From contig NZ_LT629775.1 in NCBI RefSeq assembly GCF_900105395.1, positions 2,622,501-2,686,500 on the forward strand: a DNA stretch of 64,000 nt, given 5' to 3'. A program made the position numbers and the translations under genes. This DNA is from Streptomyces sp. TLI_053. GTDB taxonomy: Bacteria > Actinomycetota > Actinomycetes > Streptomycetales > Streptomycetaceae. Positions 9,416 to 17,754 of the stretch are shown here, piece by piece (position 1 is the first letter of the stretch; the number at the start of each line of letters is the position of its first letter). The notes below the pieces were generated by a model, which saw nothing but the letters and a program-made list of their open reading frames with translations, was not told the origin of the DNA and did no database searches.

Positions 9416-9504
9416 GGACCCTGGGCGGCCGGCCGTCGCCGGCCCGAACATGGCGACCACCAGCACGGCCCCTGCCCGTGTTCCGACCGGAAGGCTCCCC
9501 GCCC

Positions 9505-10947
9505 ATGACCACCTCCCCCGCGACCACGTCCCCCGCGGCCCCCGCCCCTCCCCCGCTGAGCGCGCGCCGACGGTGGACAGTGCTCGCGGTCTGCGCCCTG
9601 AGCCTGTTCCTGGTCGGCCTGGACACCACGATCGTCAACGTCGGCCTGCCCGCCATCGGGCACGGACTCGGCGTCGGCACCCGCGACCTGGAATGGATCG
9701 TGGACGCCTACACCGTGGTCCTGGCCAGCCTGCTGATCTCGGCCGGCGCGCTCGCGGACCGGTTCGGACGCCGCCGGGTCTTCCAGTGCGGACTGGTCGT
9801 CTTCGGCCTCTCCTCACTGGTGTGCGCGCTCGCGCCCTCCGCCGGCGCGCTGGTCGCGGCGCGCGCCCTCCAGGGTGTGGGCGCGTCGATGCTCAGCCCG
9901 GTGGCGCTGGCGATCGTGGTGAACGCGATGCCCGACCCCCGGGAGCGGGCCCGGGCGATCGGGGTCTGGGCGTCGGTGTTCGGGCTGAGCATGGCGGCCG
10001 GGCCGGTCACCGGCGGCGCGCTGGTGGCGGCCCTCGGCTGGCGCTCGGTGTTCTGGGTGAACGTGCCGGTGGTGCTGGCGGCCGTCCTGCTGAGCATCCG
10101 TTTCGTGCCCGAGTCGCGCGCGCCCCGGGCCCGCCGGCCGGACCTGCCCGGTCAGCTCCTGCTCACCGTCGCGGTGTGCGCGACGGTGGCCGTGCTGATC
10201 GAGGGCCCGCGGATCGGGTGGGGTTCGCCCTGGGCGCTCGCCGGGTACGCGGCGGCCGCGGCGGCGACCGCCGGGTTCGTGCTCGCCGAACGCGGCCGGG
10301 AGGAGCCGCTGATGGACCTCGGGCTGTTCCGGCGGCCGGCCTTCAGCACGGCCGCGCTGGGAGCCGTGGCGGTGTTCGTCGCACTCACGGTGACCCTGCT
10401 GCTCACCACCTTCCAGCTCCAGCACGCCCGGGCGTGGACGCCGCTGGCCGCCGGGCTGGCCTCGCTGCCGATGGCGCTGGGCGCGACCGTCTGCGCGCCG
10501 CTGTCCGGCGTGCTGGTGGGCCGGGGCGGGCCGCGCCGGCCCCTGCTGCTCGCGGCCTGGTCCACCACGGCCGGCGGGGCGCTGCTGCTGGTCCGGGCGT
10601 TCCTGGTCGACGACGGCCCGCACGGCGCGGACGGCCTGTCCGGCGCGGCTGACCTGCCCGGTCTGCTGCTCGCCCTGCTGCTGCTCGGGGTCGGCTTCGG
10701 CTTCGCCAACGCGCCGATCACCAACACGGCCGTGGGCGGACTCCCGGCCGACCGCGCCGGGGTGGCCGGGGCGATCACCTCCACGGCCCGCCAGCTCGGC
10801 TCGGCGGTCGGCATCGCGATCGCCGGCGGCCTGGTCGCGGGCGCGGCCCCGGACGGCCTCACCGCCGCCTCCCGCACCGGCTGGGTGGTGGTCACGGCCT
10901 GCGGCCTGTTCCTGCTCGTCGTCGCCCGCGCCGCCCGCCGCCGCTGA
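9505..10947 (+). CDS. MFS transporter, DHA2 (EmrB/QacA-like) drug:H+ antiporter
   Basis: Integral membrane exporter of 480 aa with about 14 helices. Helix 1 has the DHA2 motif LDTTIVNVGLPAIG; loop 2-3 has motif A (ADRFGRRR); helix 5 has the antiporter motif C region (GPVTGGALVAALGWRSVFWVN). It should export a hydrophobic or cationic compound in exchange for protons. The ATG at 9505 is chosen because the upstream in-frame extension overlaps the divergent regulator and is not membrane-like. Control by the adjacent XRE-cupin protein is likely. Confidence 0.9.
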   Translation: MTTSPATTSPAAPAPPPLSARRRWTVLAVCALSLFLVGLDTTIVNVGLPAIGHGLGVGTRDLEWIVDAYTVVLASLLISAGALADRFGRRRVFQCGLVVFGLSSLVCALAPSAGALVAARALQGVGASMLSPVALAIVVNAMPDPRERARAIGVWASVFGLSMAAGPVTGGALVAALGWRSVFWVNVPVVLAAVLLSIRFVPESRAPRARRPDLPGQLLLTVAVCATVAVLIEGPRIGWGSPWALAGYAAAAAATAGFVLAERGREEPLMDLGLFRRPAFSTAALGAVAVFVALTVTLLLTTFQLQHARAWTPLAAGLASLPMALGATVCAPLSGVLVGRGGPRRPLLLAAWSTTAGGALLLVRAFLVDDGPHGADGLSGAADLPGLLLALLLLGVGFGFANAPITNTAVGGLPADRAGVAGAITSTARQLGSAVGIAIAGGLVAGAAPDGLTAASRTGWVVVTACGLFLLVVARAARRR

Positions 10948-11137
10948 GGACCGCGGCGGCGCCGAGCACCCCGGCGGCGGGTACCCGTCCCCGGGGACGG
11001 CCGGAGCAGGGTGCCGGGACGGCGCGGAAAACCCTTCGCACCTCGTCCGGGGCCCGTGTTACGGTCGATGTCCGAGCCCGGCCCGACGGCCGTTCGAGCT
11101 CGCACGAAGTCCGCTACGGAGACAGGGAAGGTGAATT

Positions 11138-11212
11138 GTGGTCGCGGTGACAGCCGCTGCGCACGTGCTGCGCGGCACCCGGACTGTTCTCACCTCCCGG
11201 GTCCCGGTCTGA
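11138..11212 (+). CDS. Possible leader micro-ORF (24 aa)
   Basis: A GTG with an AGGGAAGGTG ribosome site begins a 24-codon reading frame (VVAVTAAAHVLRGTRT, then VLTSRVPV) ending at TGA 40 bp before the acetyltransferase start. It may be a regulatory leader or a short basic peptide. The good ribosome site and position support it; nothing else does. Confidence 0.4.
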   Translation: MVAVTAAAHVLRGTRTVLTSRVPV

Positions 11213-11252
11213 CGCCCTTCGCTCTCCGGGGCCCCTTCTCCAAGGGACTCCC

Positions 11253-11792
11253 ATGTCTTCTTCCTCTTCCTCCTCCTCGCGCTCCTGGCACACCCGGATC
11301 GAGCGGCCCCACGACCTCCCGGCCGTCCACGAGCTGACGGTCGCCGCTTTCGGGCGGCCGTCCGAGGCCGACCTCGTCGAGGCCCTGCGCGCCGACGAGG
11401 CGTGGATCGACGGTCTCTCGATCGTCGCCGCCACCGGGGCCGGGGCCGCCCCGGTCGGCCATGTGCTGCTCACCCGCGCCTTCATCGGCGACACCCCGGC
11501 GCTCGCGATGGCTCCGGTGTCCGTGCACCCCGACCACCAGCGGTCCGGCGCCGGCTCCGCCCTCGTACGGGCCGGACTCGACGCCGCCCGCGCCCGGGGC
11601 GAGCGGTTCGTGATCCTGCTCGGACACCCGTCGTACTACCCGAGGTTCGGCTTCGGCCGGGCCTCGGAGCACGGCATCGCGCTCACCGTCGACGCGCCGG
11701 ACGAGGCGTGGATGGCCCTGAGCCTGGACCCGGCCCGTCACCCGCTGCCGTCCGGGACGGCCCGCTGGGCCGCCGCGTTCGGCATCGCGTAA
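11253..11792 (+). CDS. GNAT N-acetyltransferase (YhbS-like)
   Basis: Acetyltransferase of 179 aa. After a Ser-only leader (MSSSSSSSS), the GNAT fold runs through residues about 13-175: beta4 with PVSVHPDHQRSGAGSALVRA gives the acetyl-CoA pyrophosphate loop (Q/RxxGxG/A), and VILLGHPSYYPRFGFGRA is the YhbS/COG3153 signature. It acetylates an amino group of an unidentified small molecule or protein. The ATG at 11253 follows AAGGGA. A possible leader peptide lies just upstream. Confidence 0.88.
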   Translation: MSSSSSSSSRSWHTRIERPHDLPAVHELTVAAFGRPSEADLVEALRADEAWIDGLSIVAATGAGAAPVGHVLLTRAFIGDTPALAMAPVSVHPDHQRSGAGSALVRAGLDAARARGERFVILLGHPSYYPRFGFGRASEHGIALTVDAPDEAWMALSLDPARHPLPSGTARWAAAFGIA

Positions 11793-11872
11793 CGCCTTCC
11801 CGGCGGACCCGGGGGGCGACCCGGGTCCGCCGGACTCCACTCCCCGGACTCCGCCGACTCCCCGGAACCCGG

Positions 11873-11923
11873 CTCCGTTACGCCCGCTGCTCCGTTACGC
11901 CCGCTGCTCCGTTACGTCCGCTG
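11873..11923. repeat. Three tandem 17-bp repeats over a stop codon
   Basis: The unit CTCCGTTACGCCCGCTG occurs three times head to tail (one base change in the third). The third copy contains the stop codon and last codons of the deacylase gene on the minus strand, so the gene's 3' end has been tandemly duplicated. Confidence 0.85.
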
Positions 11924-12409
11924 CTCCGGCGGCACCACCGTCGACGGGGTGCCGCCGGTCAGCCTCAGCAGTTCCCCGTACGTCATCGGCACCACGGTGT
12001 GCGGGTGCCCGGCGGCCGCCCACAGCAGGTCGTGTCCGGCGAGGGCGGTGTCGACGACCGTGCGCAGCGGCGCCGGGTGGCCGACCGGGGCGACGCCGCC
12101 GATGGCCTGGCCGGTGGCTTCCCGGACCTGTGCGGCGCTCGCCCGGGTGATCGGGCCGGTGCCCAGCTCACGGGCGAGATGGCCGGTGTCGACGCGGTGG
12201 GCACCGCTGGTCATCACGAGCAGCGGCTCGCCGTCGCAGGTGAACACCAGGCTGTTGGCGATGGCGCCGACCTCGCACCCCAGGGCTGCGGCGGCTTCGG
12301 CGGCGGTGCGGGCGGAGTCCGGCAGGACGCGGACCTCTCCGGGCAGTCCGGCCCCGGCGAGTGCGTCGGCCACCGCCCGGCTGCGGGCGGGCAGGCTGTC
12401 GTCGGTCAT
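11912..12409 (-). CDS. YbaK/ProX-type aminoacyl-tRNA deacylase
   Basis: Protein of 165 aa of the YbaK/EbsC/INS editing superfamily, which hydrolyses mischarged aminoacyl-tRNAs (for example Cys- or Ala-tRNAPro) in trans. Family motifs visible: AAAALGCEVGAIANSLVF with the conserved Lys region replaced by GAIANS, LVMTSGAHRVDT, the GQAIGGVAPVGHP loop and the C-terminal LLWAAAGHPHTV. It covers the whole domain. The ATG at 12409 is preferred to an upstream in-frame start because homology begins there. It is convergent with the acetyltransferase gene, and its 3' end lies in a tandem repeat. Confidence 0.87.
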   Translation of the reverse strand: MTDDSLPARSRAVADALAGAGLPGEVRVLPDSARTAAEAAAALGCEVGAIANSLVFTCDGEPLLVMTSGAHRVDTGHLARELGTGPITRASAAQVREATGQAIGGVAPVGHPAPLRTVVDTALAGHDLLWAAAGHPHTVVPMTYGELLRLTGGTPSTVVPPEQRT

Positions 12410-12814
12410 GGCACCATCCTCCCCCACCCTCCCGGCGCCGAGCGGCGCGGCCGCGCACCCCAGGCATGCGCCCCGGGCGTGAATCACGGCCGCGCGCCCC
12501 GGGTGTGCGCCCTGACGATGAACCTCCGCCGGGGGTGTTCCCGTTCCTTCGACGGGCACTTCCCGACAGCGCGGCGAACGGGCGGCGAACACCGTCCGAC
12601 CGGCCACGAACCGGTGTCCGACCACCGCCGGGAGCCCCTGTGCGGGCATGAACCGCGTACTACCGCGATGTTAAGGACTTGTGTGTGCACTGTCCGAAGA
12701 TCGAACGGGCTTTCACTCCTAACACACCGTATGACTAGTATCGCTTCGTCATAAAGCCCGTGCCCCGGACGGTCCGACCCTCGCAGGCCGACCGCCAGTC
12801 CCAAGGAGTCAGCT
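12410..12814. promoter_or_regulatory. Intergenic region with probable conservon promoter
   Basis: No convincing gene in 405 bp. The best promoter is TTCACT (12712-12717), an 18-bp spacer and TAGTAT (12736-12741), which would start transcription at about 12748, some 65 bp upstream of the AAGGAG site of the sensor kinase gene. Imperfect direct repeats of CGCGCCCCGGG-type sequence lie at about 12466-12515. Confidence 0.4.
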
Positions 12815-15800
12815 CTGCGCGCGCGTGCGAATCGGCGGCCCCCGACGCCGAAGGCCCCCCGCAGGCGTCGGCCGCGCCTGTCGCTGCGGACGGCACTGCT
12901 CGTCCTGGCCCTCGTCCCCAGCATCGCCCTGGCCGCCCTCTGGGCCGTCACCAGCGGTGTGACCTTCTTCGACTTCCAGCGTCTGGCCGCCCAGGGCCTG
13001 CTGGCACAGAAGGCGGGACAGCCGTCCAACATCGTCTACTACAACCTCCAGGAGGAGCGTCGGCTCAGCGCCGAGGCGCTCTCCCGGCCCGGCAGCGTCG
13101 CCGAGCAGCTGAAGCGCCAGCGCCAGCTGACCGACGAGGCCGTGGCGAAGTTCCAGACCCTGTCCGGCGAAACCGCCGACAGCGCGCCCGCCGAGGTGCG
13201 CACGGCCGTCGCCGAGGCCCGGCGCGCGATGGAGAAGCTGGGCGACCAGCGGGCCCTCGTCGACAAGGGCACCGCCGACCAGCAGGGCGTCTACGCGTAC
13301 TACACCGACCTGATCGCGGTCGACCTGCGGCTGTTCACCGCGCTCAGCCACGTCGACACCGGCGAGGTCACCTGGATCTCCAAGACCCTGGTCAACTCCT
13401 TCTGGGCCAAGGAGATGCTGGCCCGCGAGGACGCGATCCTGGCCCGGGGCTGGCCGTCCGGCAGGCTCAGCGCCTCCGACTACCAGCTGGTGCAGCAGTC
13501 GATCGGCGCCCAGGAGCACCTCTTCACCGTCCAGGTCGTGCCGTACGTGCCGGCCGACGAGCGGGCCGCCTGGTCCGAGCTGATGAGCGGTCCGGCCTGG
13601 CAGGCCAAGTCCGCCGTCGAGCAGGCGCTCACCCGCCCGGCCGCCGCCGACGCCACCGGCACCGTCCGGCTGCCGCAGCTCCAGGACCAGTGGCGGCAGG
13701 CCGTCGACCAGGTCAACCCGCAGCTGGTGAAGGCCATCGAGACCCGGACCGAGGGCGTGGTCGAGGTCGGCAAGGGCTCGATCCTCTCGCTGCTCACCCG
13801 GGTCGCGCTGACCTCGGTGATCGGTCTGCTCGCGGTGATCGTCGTGGTCGTCGCCAGCTGGCGGCTGACCCGCTCGCTGCGCCGCCGGATCAACGACCTG
13901 CACGCCCAGGCGCAGGACATGGAGCACACCCTGCCCGAGGTGGTCGAGCGACTGGCCCGCGGCGAACAGGTGGACGTCGAGGCGGAGAGCCGGGCGATCA
14001 CCGCCGGGGCGCACGCCCGCGGCGGCGACGAGCTGGCGCAGCTCGGCCAGGCCATGAACCTCGCCCGTACCTCCGCGCTGGGGGCCGCCGTCCGGCAGGC
14101 CGAGCAGCACCGGGGCTTCGAGCGGCTGCTCCAGCGGATCGCCCGCCGCACCCAGCTGCTGATCGGTCAGCAGCTCCGCAAGCTCGACGCCCTGGAGCGG
14201 CGGCACGAGGACCCGGAGGTGCTGGAGGGCCTGTTCGACCTCGACCACCTGACGGCCCGCCTGCGCCGCTACGAGGAGAACCTGGTCATCATGGCCGGCG
14301 GCCAGCCGCAGCGGAAGTGGCGCAAGCCGGTGCCGCTGCTGGACGTGCTGCGCGCCGCGCAGGGCGAGGTCCAGGAGTACCGCCGCATCGTGCTGGAGGT
14401 CGAGGGCCACCCGTGGCTCTCCGAGCGGGCGGTGGGCCCGGTCGCGCACGTGGTCGCCGAGCTGATGGAGAACGCGGCGAGCTTCTCCAAGCCGCCGACG
14501 CCGGTCGACGTCCGGGCGGCCGTGGTCGGCCGCGGGCTCGCGATCGAGATCGAGGACCGCGGCCTGGGCATGGACCCGGAGCAGTACGACACGGCCAACG
14601 CCCTGATGGCAGCCGCGATCGCGGACGAGCCGCCCCGTACGGACATGCTGGCGCGCGGTGACGACATCCGCCTCGGCTTCCACGTGGTGGCCCGGCTGGC
14701 GGCGGCGATCGGCCTGCAGATCGAGTTCCGCCCGTCGGCGTTCGGCGGGACCAGGGTGGTCGTGCTCGTCCCCGGCGAACTGATCCTCGACGGCGACTCC
14801 GGGCTTCCCGACAAGGCCGCGGTCACGCCCATCCCGCTCGCCCGGCGCCAGCGTCCGGCGGACCGGGCCCAGGCGGCCGTGCCGCTGGCCTCGGTGACCG
14901 AGATGCCGTCCGCGGCGCTCCCGGCCACGACCGAGCCGGTGCGGACGGCGGACACCACCACCTCGTCGGCGGTCGTCGCGGTGGACGAGGAGGAGGAGCG
15001 CGCCGCCCACGCGGACGCCGCTCCGCATCCCGGCCAGACCGGCGGCGACTGGTTCTCCGCCGGCAGCGCCCCCGTCGTCACCCCCGGCGCGGCCTCCGGT
15101 GCCCAGGCGCCCTCCCAGGCCCAGGCGTTCGGGTACGTCGAGTACGTGCCCCCGTCGGACGACGAGCTCCTCGGTGCTCCGGTGCGGATCGACTTCGGGA
15201 AGCACGACGGCTTCGGCGAGCCCGAGGAGCCGCGGGAGTCCGACGGCTTCGACCGGCCCGACGGCTTCGGCCCGTCCGGCGGTCTCGGCCGGCCCGACGG
15301 TTTCCCCGCGCAGGACGCCTTCGGCGCGCGTGACGTCTTCGGCGGGCCCGGTGCCTTCGGCGACCGGGACGCCTTCGGCGAGCGCGACGGCTCCGGTGGA
15401 CGCGACGGCTCCGAACGCGACGGCGCCTTCCCCGGCACCGGGGCGGACGGCTATCTGCACCCGCCGGCCGAGCACGGCCAGCCGGTCGAGCACGGTTCGC
15501 CGGTCGAGCACGGTTCGCAGGTCCCGGTCGGGGGCGGCTACGGGTACGACGGGCAGACCTACGACACGTCCCCCCGCTCCGCCGGGGACGCCCCGCCCGC
15601 CTACCCGGACATCGCCTACGCGACGGTGATGCCCGCCGAGGCGCCGTACGCCGACGAGCAGTACCGGCCCGCCGACCACTACCGGCTGGCGGAGCGGCGG
15701 CAGCACGACGGACAGTCGGCGAACCCGCTCCCCGGGTCCGCCGTCGCACCGGCGGACGCACCGGCCGGCGCCCCGCACTCCGCGGACGCCCCGACCGGCG

Positions 15801-16222
15801 GCCTCCAGCCGCCGCTGCCCCAGCGGGTGCGCCAGGCCAGCCTGGCCGCCGAGCTGCGCATCCCGCCGCCGCCCCGCACCCCGTACCCGGGGACCGGCAC
15901 GGGCACCGGACCCGGCACCGGGTCCGGTGGCGGACCCGGTACCGCCGAGGGCCCGTTCCAGCGCCCGCCGCGCCGCTCCGGCGCCACGGTCGGCGCCTTC
16001 CAGCGCCAGTCCCGGGCCGCCCGCGGCCTCGGCGCCACGGAGGACCGGCCCCCCGCCGACGGCCCCGCGGCCGGCGCCCTGCCGCCGGGGCGCGGCACCC
16101 TCCCCCCGTCCGGCCCGGCCTCCCCCACGGCCACCGGAACCCCGACTCCCGCGCCGGGTCCCTCCCCCTGGGCCCTCCCGGCCGCGGACCCCCGAACCAC
16201 GAGGACGGAAGAGCAGTCATGA
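12815..16222 (+). CDS. cvnA: Conservon sensor histidine kinase-like protein CvnA
   Basis: Membrane sensor of 1135 aa. Helix 1 (TALLVLALVPSIALAALWAV, about residues 27-46), an extracellular nitrate/sulfonate-sensing (NIT-like) helical domain, and helix 2 (about 330-350, VIGLLAVIVVVVASWRL). A HisKA-like helical region and HATPase_c lobe follow (LMENAASFSKPPTPV as N box, EDRGLGMDPEQ as G1), then a long disordered Gly/Pro/Asp-rich tail with DGFG-type repeats. The start is placed at CTG 12815 because AAGGAG lies 6 nt upstream and it keeps helix 1; GTG 12959 would delete it. In conservons CvnA works with CvnB, CvnC and the GTPase CvnD at the membrane. Its ATGA overlaps cvnB. Confidence 0.88.
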   Translation: MRARANRRPPTPKAPRRRRPRLSLRTALLVLALVPSIALAALWAVTSGVTFFDFQRLAAQGLLAQKAGQPSNIVYYNLQEERRLSAEALSRPGSVAEQLKRQRQLTDEAVAKFQTLSGETADSAPAEVRTAVAEARRAMEKLGDQRALVDKGTADQQGVYAYYTDLIAVDLRLFTALSHVDTGEVTWISKTLVNSFWAKEMLAREDAILARGWPSGRLSASDYQLVQQSIGAQEHLFTVQVVPYVPADERAAWSELMSGPAWQAKSAVEQALTRPAAADATGTVRLPQLQDQWRQAVDQVNPQLVKAIETRTEGVVEVGKGSILSLLTRVALTSVIGLLAVIVVVVASWRLTRSLRRRINDLHAQAQDMEHTLPEVVERLARGEQVDVEAESRAITAGAHARGGDELAQLGQAMNLARTSALGAAVRQAEQHRGFERLLQRIARRTQLLIGQQLRKLDALERRHEDPEVLEGLFDLDHLTARLRRYEENLVIMAGGQPQRKWRKPVPLLDVLRAAQGEVQEYRRIVLEVEGHPWLSERAVGPVAHVVAELMENAASFSKPPTPVDVRAAVVGRGLAIEIEDRGLGMDPEQYDTANALMAAAIADEPPRTDMLARGDDIRLGFHVVARLAAAIGLQIEFRPSAFGGTRVVVLVPGELILDGDSGLPDKAAVTPIPLARRQRPADRAQAAVPLASVTEMPSAALPATTEPVRTADTTTSSAVVAVDEEEERAAHADAAPHPGQTGGDWFSAGSAPVVTPGAASGAQAPSQAQAFGYVEYVPPSDDELLGAPVRIDFGKHDGFGEPEEPRESDGFDRPDGFGPSGGLGRPDGFPAQDAFGARDVFGGPGAFGDRDAFGERDGSGGRDGSERDGAFPGTGADGYLHPPAEHGQPVEHGSPVEHGSQVPVGGGYGYDGQTYDTSPRSAGDAPPAYPDIAYATVMPAEAPYADEQYRPADHYRLAERRQHDGQSANPLPGSAVAPADAPAGAPHSADAPTGGLQPPLPQRVRQASLAAELRIPPPPRTPYPGTGTGTGPGTGSGGGPGTAEGPFQRPPRRSGATVGAFQRQSRAARGLGATEDRPPADGPAAGALPPGRGTLPPSGPASPTATGTPTPAPGPSPWALPAADPRTTRTEEQS

Positions 16223-16650
16223 ACCGCACCATCGCCACCCATCAGGACCTCGACTGGCTGCTGGACGGACTCGTCGACACGGTCCCCGGGACGAGAAGCG
16301 CCGTGCTGCTCTCCGACGACGGTCTGGTGGTCAGCCACTCCCGCACCATCGAGCGGTCCGACGCCGAGCGGCTGGCCGCCGTGGCCACCGGTCAGCAGAG
16401 CCTCGCCCGCGGCATCGGCCAGCTGTTCGACGGCGGCCCGGTCCACCAGGTGATCGTCGAGCTGGCCGAGGTCTGGCTGTTCGTCATCGCCGCCGCGCAG
16501 GGCACCCACCTGGCCGTGGTCGCCGACCAGGAGGTGGACGCCGAGGTCATGTCGGTGGCCATGCACCAGCTCGTCCAGCAGGTCGGCCAGAAGCTCACCA
16601 CGCCGGTCCGCAGCGAGTTCGACGCCTTCGCCGCCAGGAACCGGGGGTGA
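16219..16650 (+). CDS. cvnB: Conservon roadblock/LC7 protein CvnB
   Basis: Protein of 143 aa covering one roadblock/LC7 domain (LDWLLDGLVDTVPGTRSAVL, SDDGLVVSHS, HLAVVADQEVD). In conservons this protein binds the CvnD GTPase and links it to the CvnA sensor. The ATG overlaps the cvnA stop by ATGA, indicating coupled translation. Confidence 0.95.
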   Translation: MNRTIATHQDLDWLLDGLVDTVPGTRSAVLLSDDGLVVSHSRTIERSDAERLAAVATGQQSLARGIGQLFDGGPVHQVIVELAEVWLFVIAAAQGTHLAVVADQEVDAEVMSVAMHQLVQQVGQKLTTPVRSEFDAFAARNRG

Positions 16651-16657
16651 GTCCCCG

Positions 16658-17089
16658 GTGAGGCCGCACTGGAGCGAGCTGCCCGAAGAGGACGAGGACG
16701 AGGACTACGGCGCGGGCACGATGGTGCGCCCCTACACCATCACCCGCGGCCGGACGACGCCGGAGCGCGACGACCTCACCCTGATCACGCTGATGACCAC
16801 GGTGGAGGAGCTCGCGGACCAGGTGCTCGCCACCCGGTCGTCCGGTCCGCGCGGGCTCCAGCCGGAACACCGGCTGATCCTCGAACGGTGCCGCCGGCCG
16901 GCCGCGGTGGCCGAGGTGGCCGCCGGGCTCAACCTGCCGGTGTCGGTCACCAAGATCCTCCTGGGCGACCTGATCGCCCAGGGAATGCTGTTGGCCCGGG
17001 CCCCGATCTCGGTGGCCCGGGCCGCCGGGGACGGCGGTCTGGACCTCGGGCTGCTGACGGCCGTACGTGAAGGACTCCGGAGGCTCTGA
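16658..17089 (+). CDS. cvnC: Conservon DUF742 protein CvnC
   Basis: Protein of 143 aa of the DUF742 family. An acidic N-terminus (ELPEEDEDEDYG) is followed by a winged-helix-like region (MVRPYTITRGRT, EHRLILERCRRPAAVAEVAA, LNLPVSVTKILLGDLIAQGM). The start is GTG 16658, 8 bp after the cvnB stop. It is the third conservon component; its exact biochemical role is unknown, though the fold suggests protein or DNA contact. Confidence 0.93.
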   Translation: MRPHWSELPEEDEDEDYGAGTMVRPYTITRGRTTPERDDLTLITLMTTVEELADQVLATRSSGPRGLQPEHRLILERCRRPAAVAEVAAGLNLPVSVTKILLGDLIAQGMLLARAPISVARAAGDGGLDLGLLTAVREGLRRL

Positions 17090-17092
17090 ACC

Positions 17093-17710
17093 ATGGCACC
17101 ATCCGCACCTCGCCCCTCCTCTCCCTCCTCCTCGCTCCCCTCCCCCGCCGCCGTCCCCGCGGCCGTCAAGATCCTCATCGCCGGCGGCTTCGGGGTCGGC
17201 AAGACCACCCTGGTCGGCGCGGTCAGCGAGGTCGCGCCGCTGCGCACCGAGGAGTACCTGACCCGCGCCAGCGAAGGCGTCGACGACCTGTCCGGGGTGG
17301 ACAACAAGGAGACCACCACGGTCGCCCTGGACTTCGGGCGGATCACCGTCAACCCGGAGCTGGTGGTCTACCTGTTCGGCACACCCGGACAGGAGCGCTT
17401 CTGGTTCATGTGGAACGACCTGGTGAACGGCGCGCTGGGCGGCGTCGTGATCGCCGACACCCGCCGGCTGGACACCAGCTTCGCCTCGATCGACTTCTTC
17501 GAGAGCCGGGGCATCCCGTTCGTGGTGGCGATCAACTGCTTCCACGGCCACAACACCCGGACGGCGGACGAGATCCGGGCCGCCCTCGACCTCGACCCGC
17601 AGGTCCCGATGCTGATCGGCGACGTGCGGGTGCGGTCGTTCGGGCGGGACCTGCTGCTCGCGCTGGTCGACCACCTCATGGAGCTGTCGGCCGGCACGCC
17701 GGTCCGCTGA
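17093..17710 (+). CDS. cvnD: Conservon GTPase CvnD
   Basis: Small Ras-like GTPase of 205 aa. After a Pro/Ser-rich N-terminus, the P-loop is AGGFGVGKTT (about residues 29-38), the switch II region is FGTPGQERFWFMW, and the base-specificity loop is INCFHGH rather than canonical NKxD, a known feature of the family. It probably cycles GTP under CvnB control and signals from CvnA. ATG 17093 lies 3 bp after the cvnC stop. Confidence 0.95.
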   Translation: MAPSAPRPSSPSSSLPSPAAVPAAVKILIAGGFGVGKTTLVGAVSEVAPLRTEEYLTRASEGVDDLSGVDNKETTTVALDFGRITVNPELVVYLFGTPGQERFWFMWNDLVNGALGGVVIADTRRLDTSFASIDFFESRGIPFVVAINCFHGHNTRTADEIRAALDLDPQVPMLIGDVRVRSFGRDLLLALVDHLMELSAGTPVR

Positions 17711-17754
17711 AACGTTTCCCCCACTTCTCCCACCACACTTGGAGCAACCCCGTC

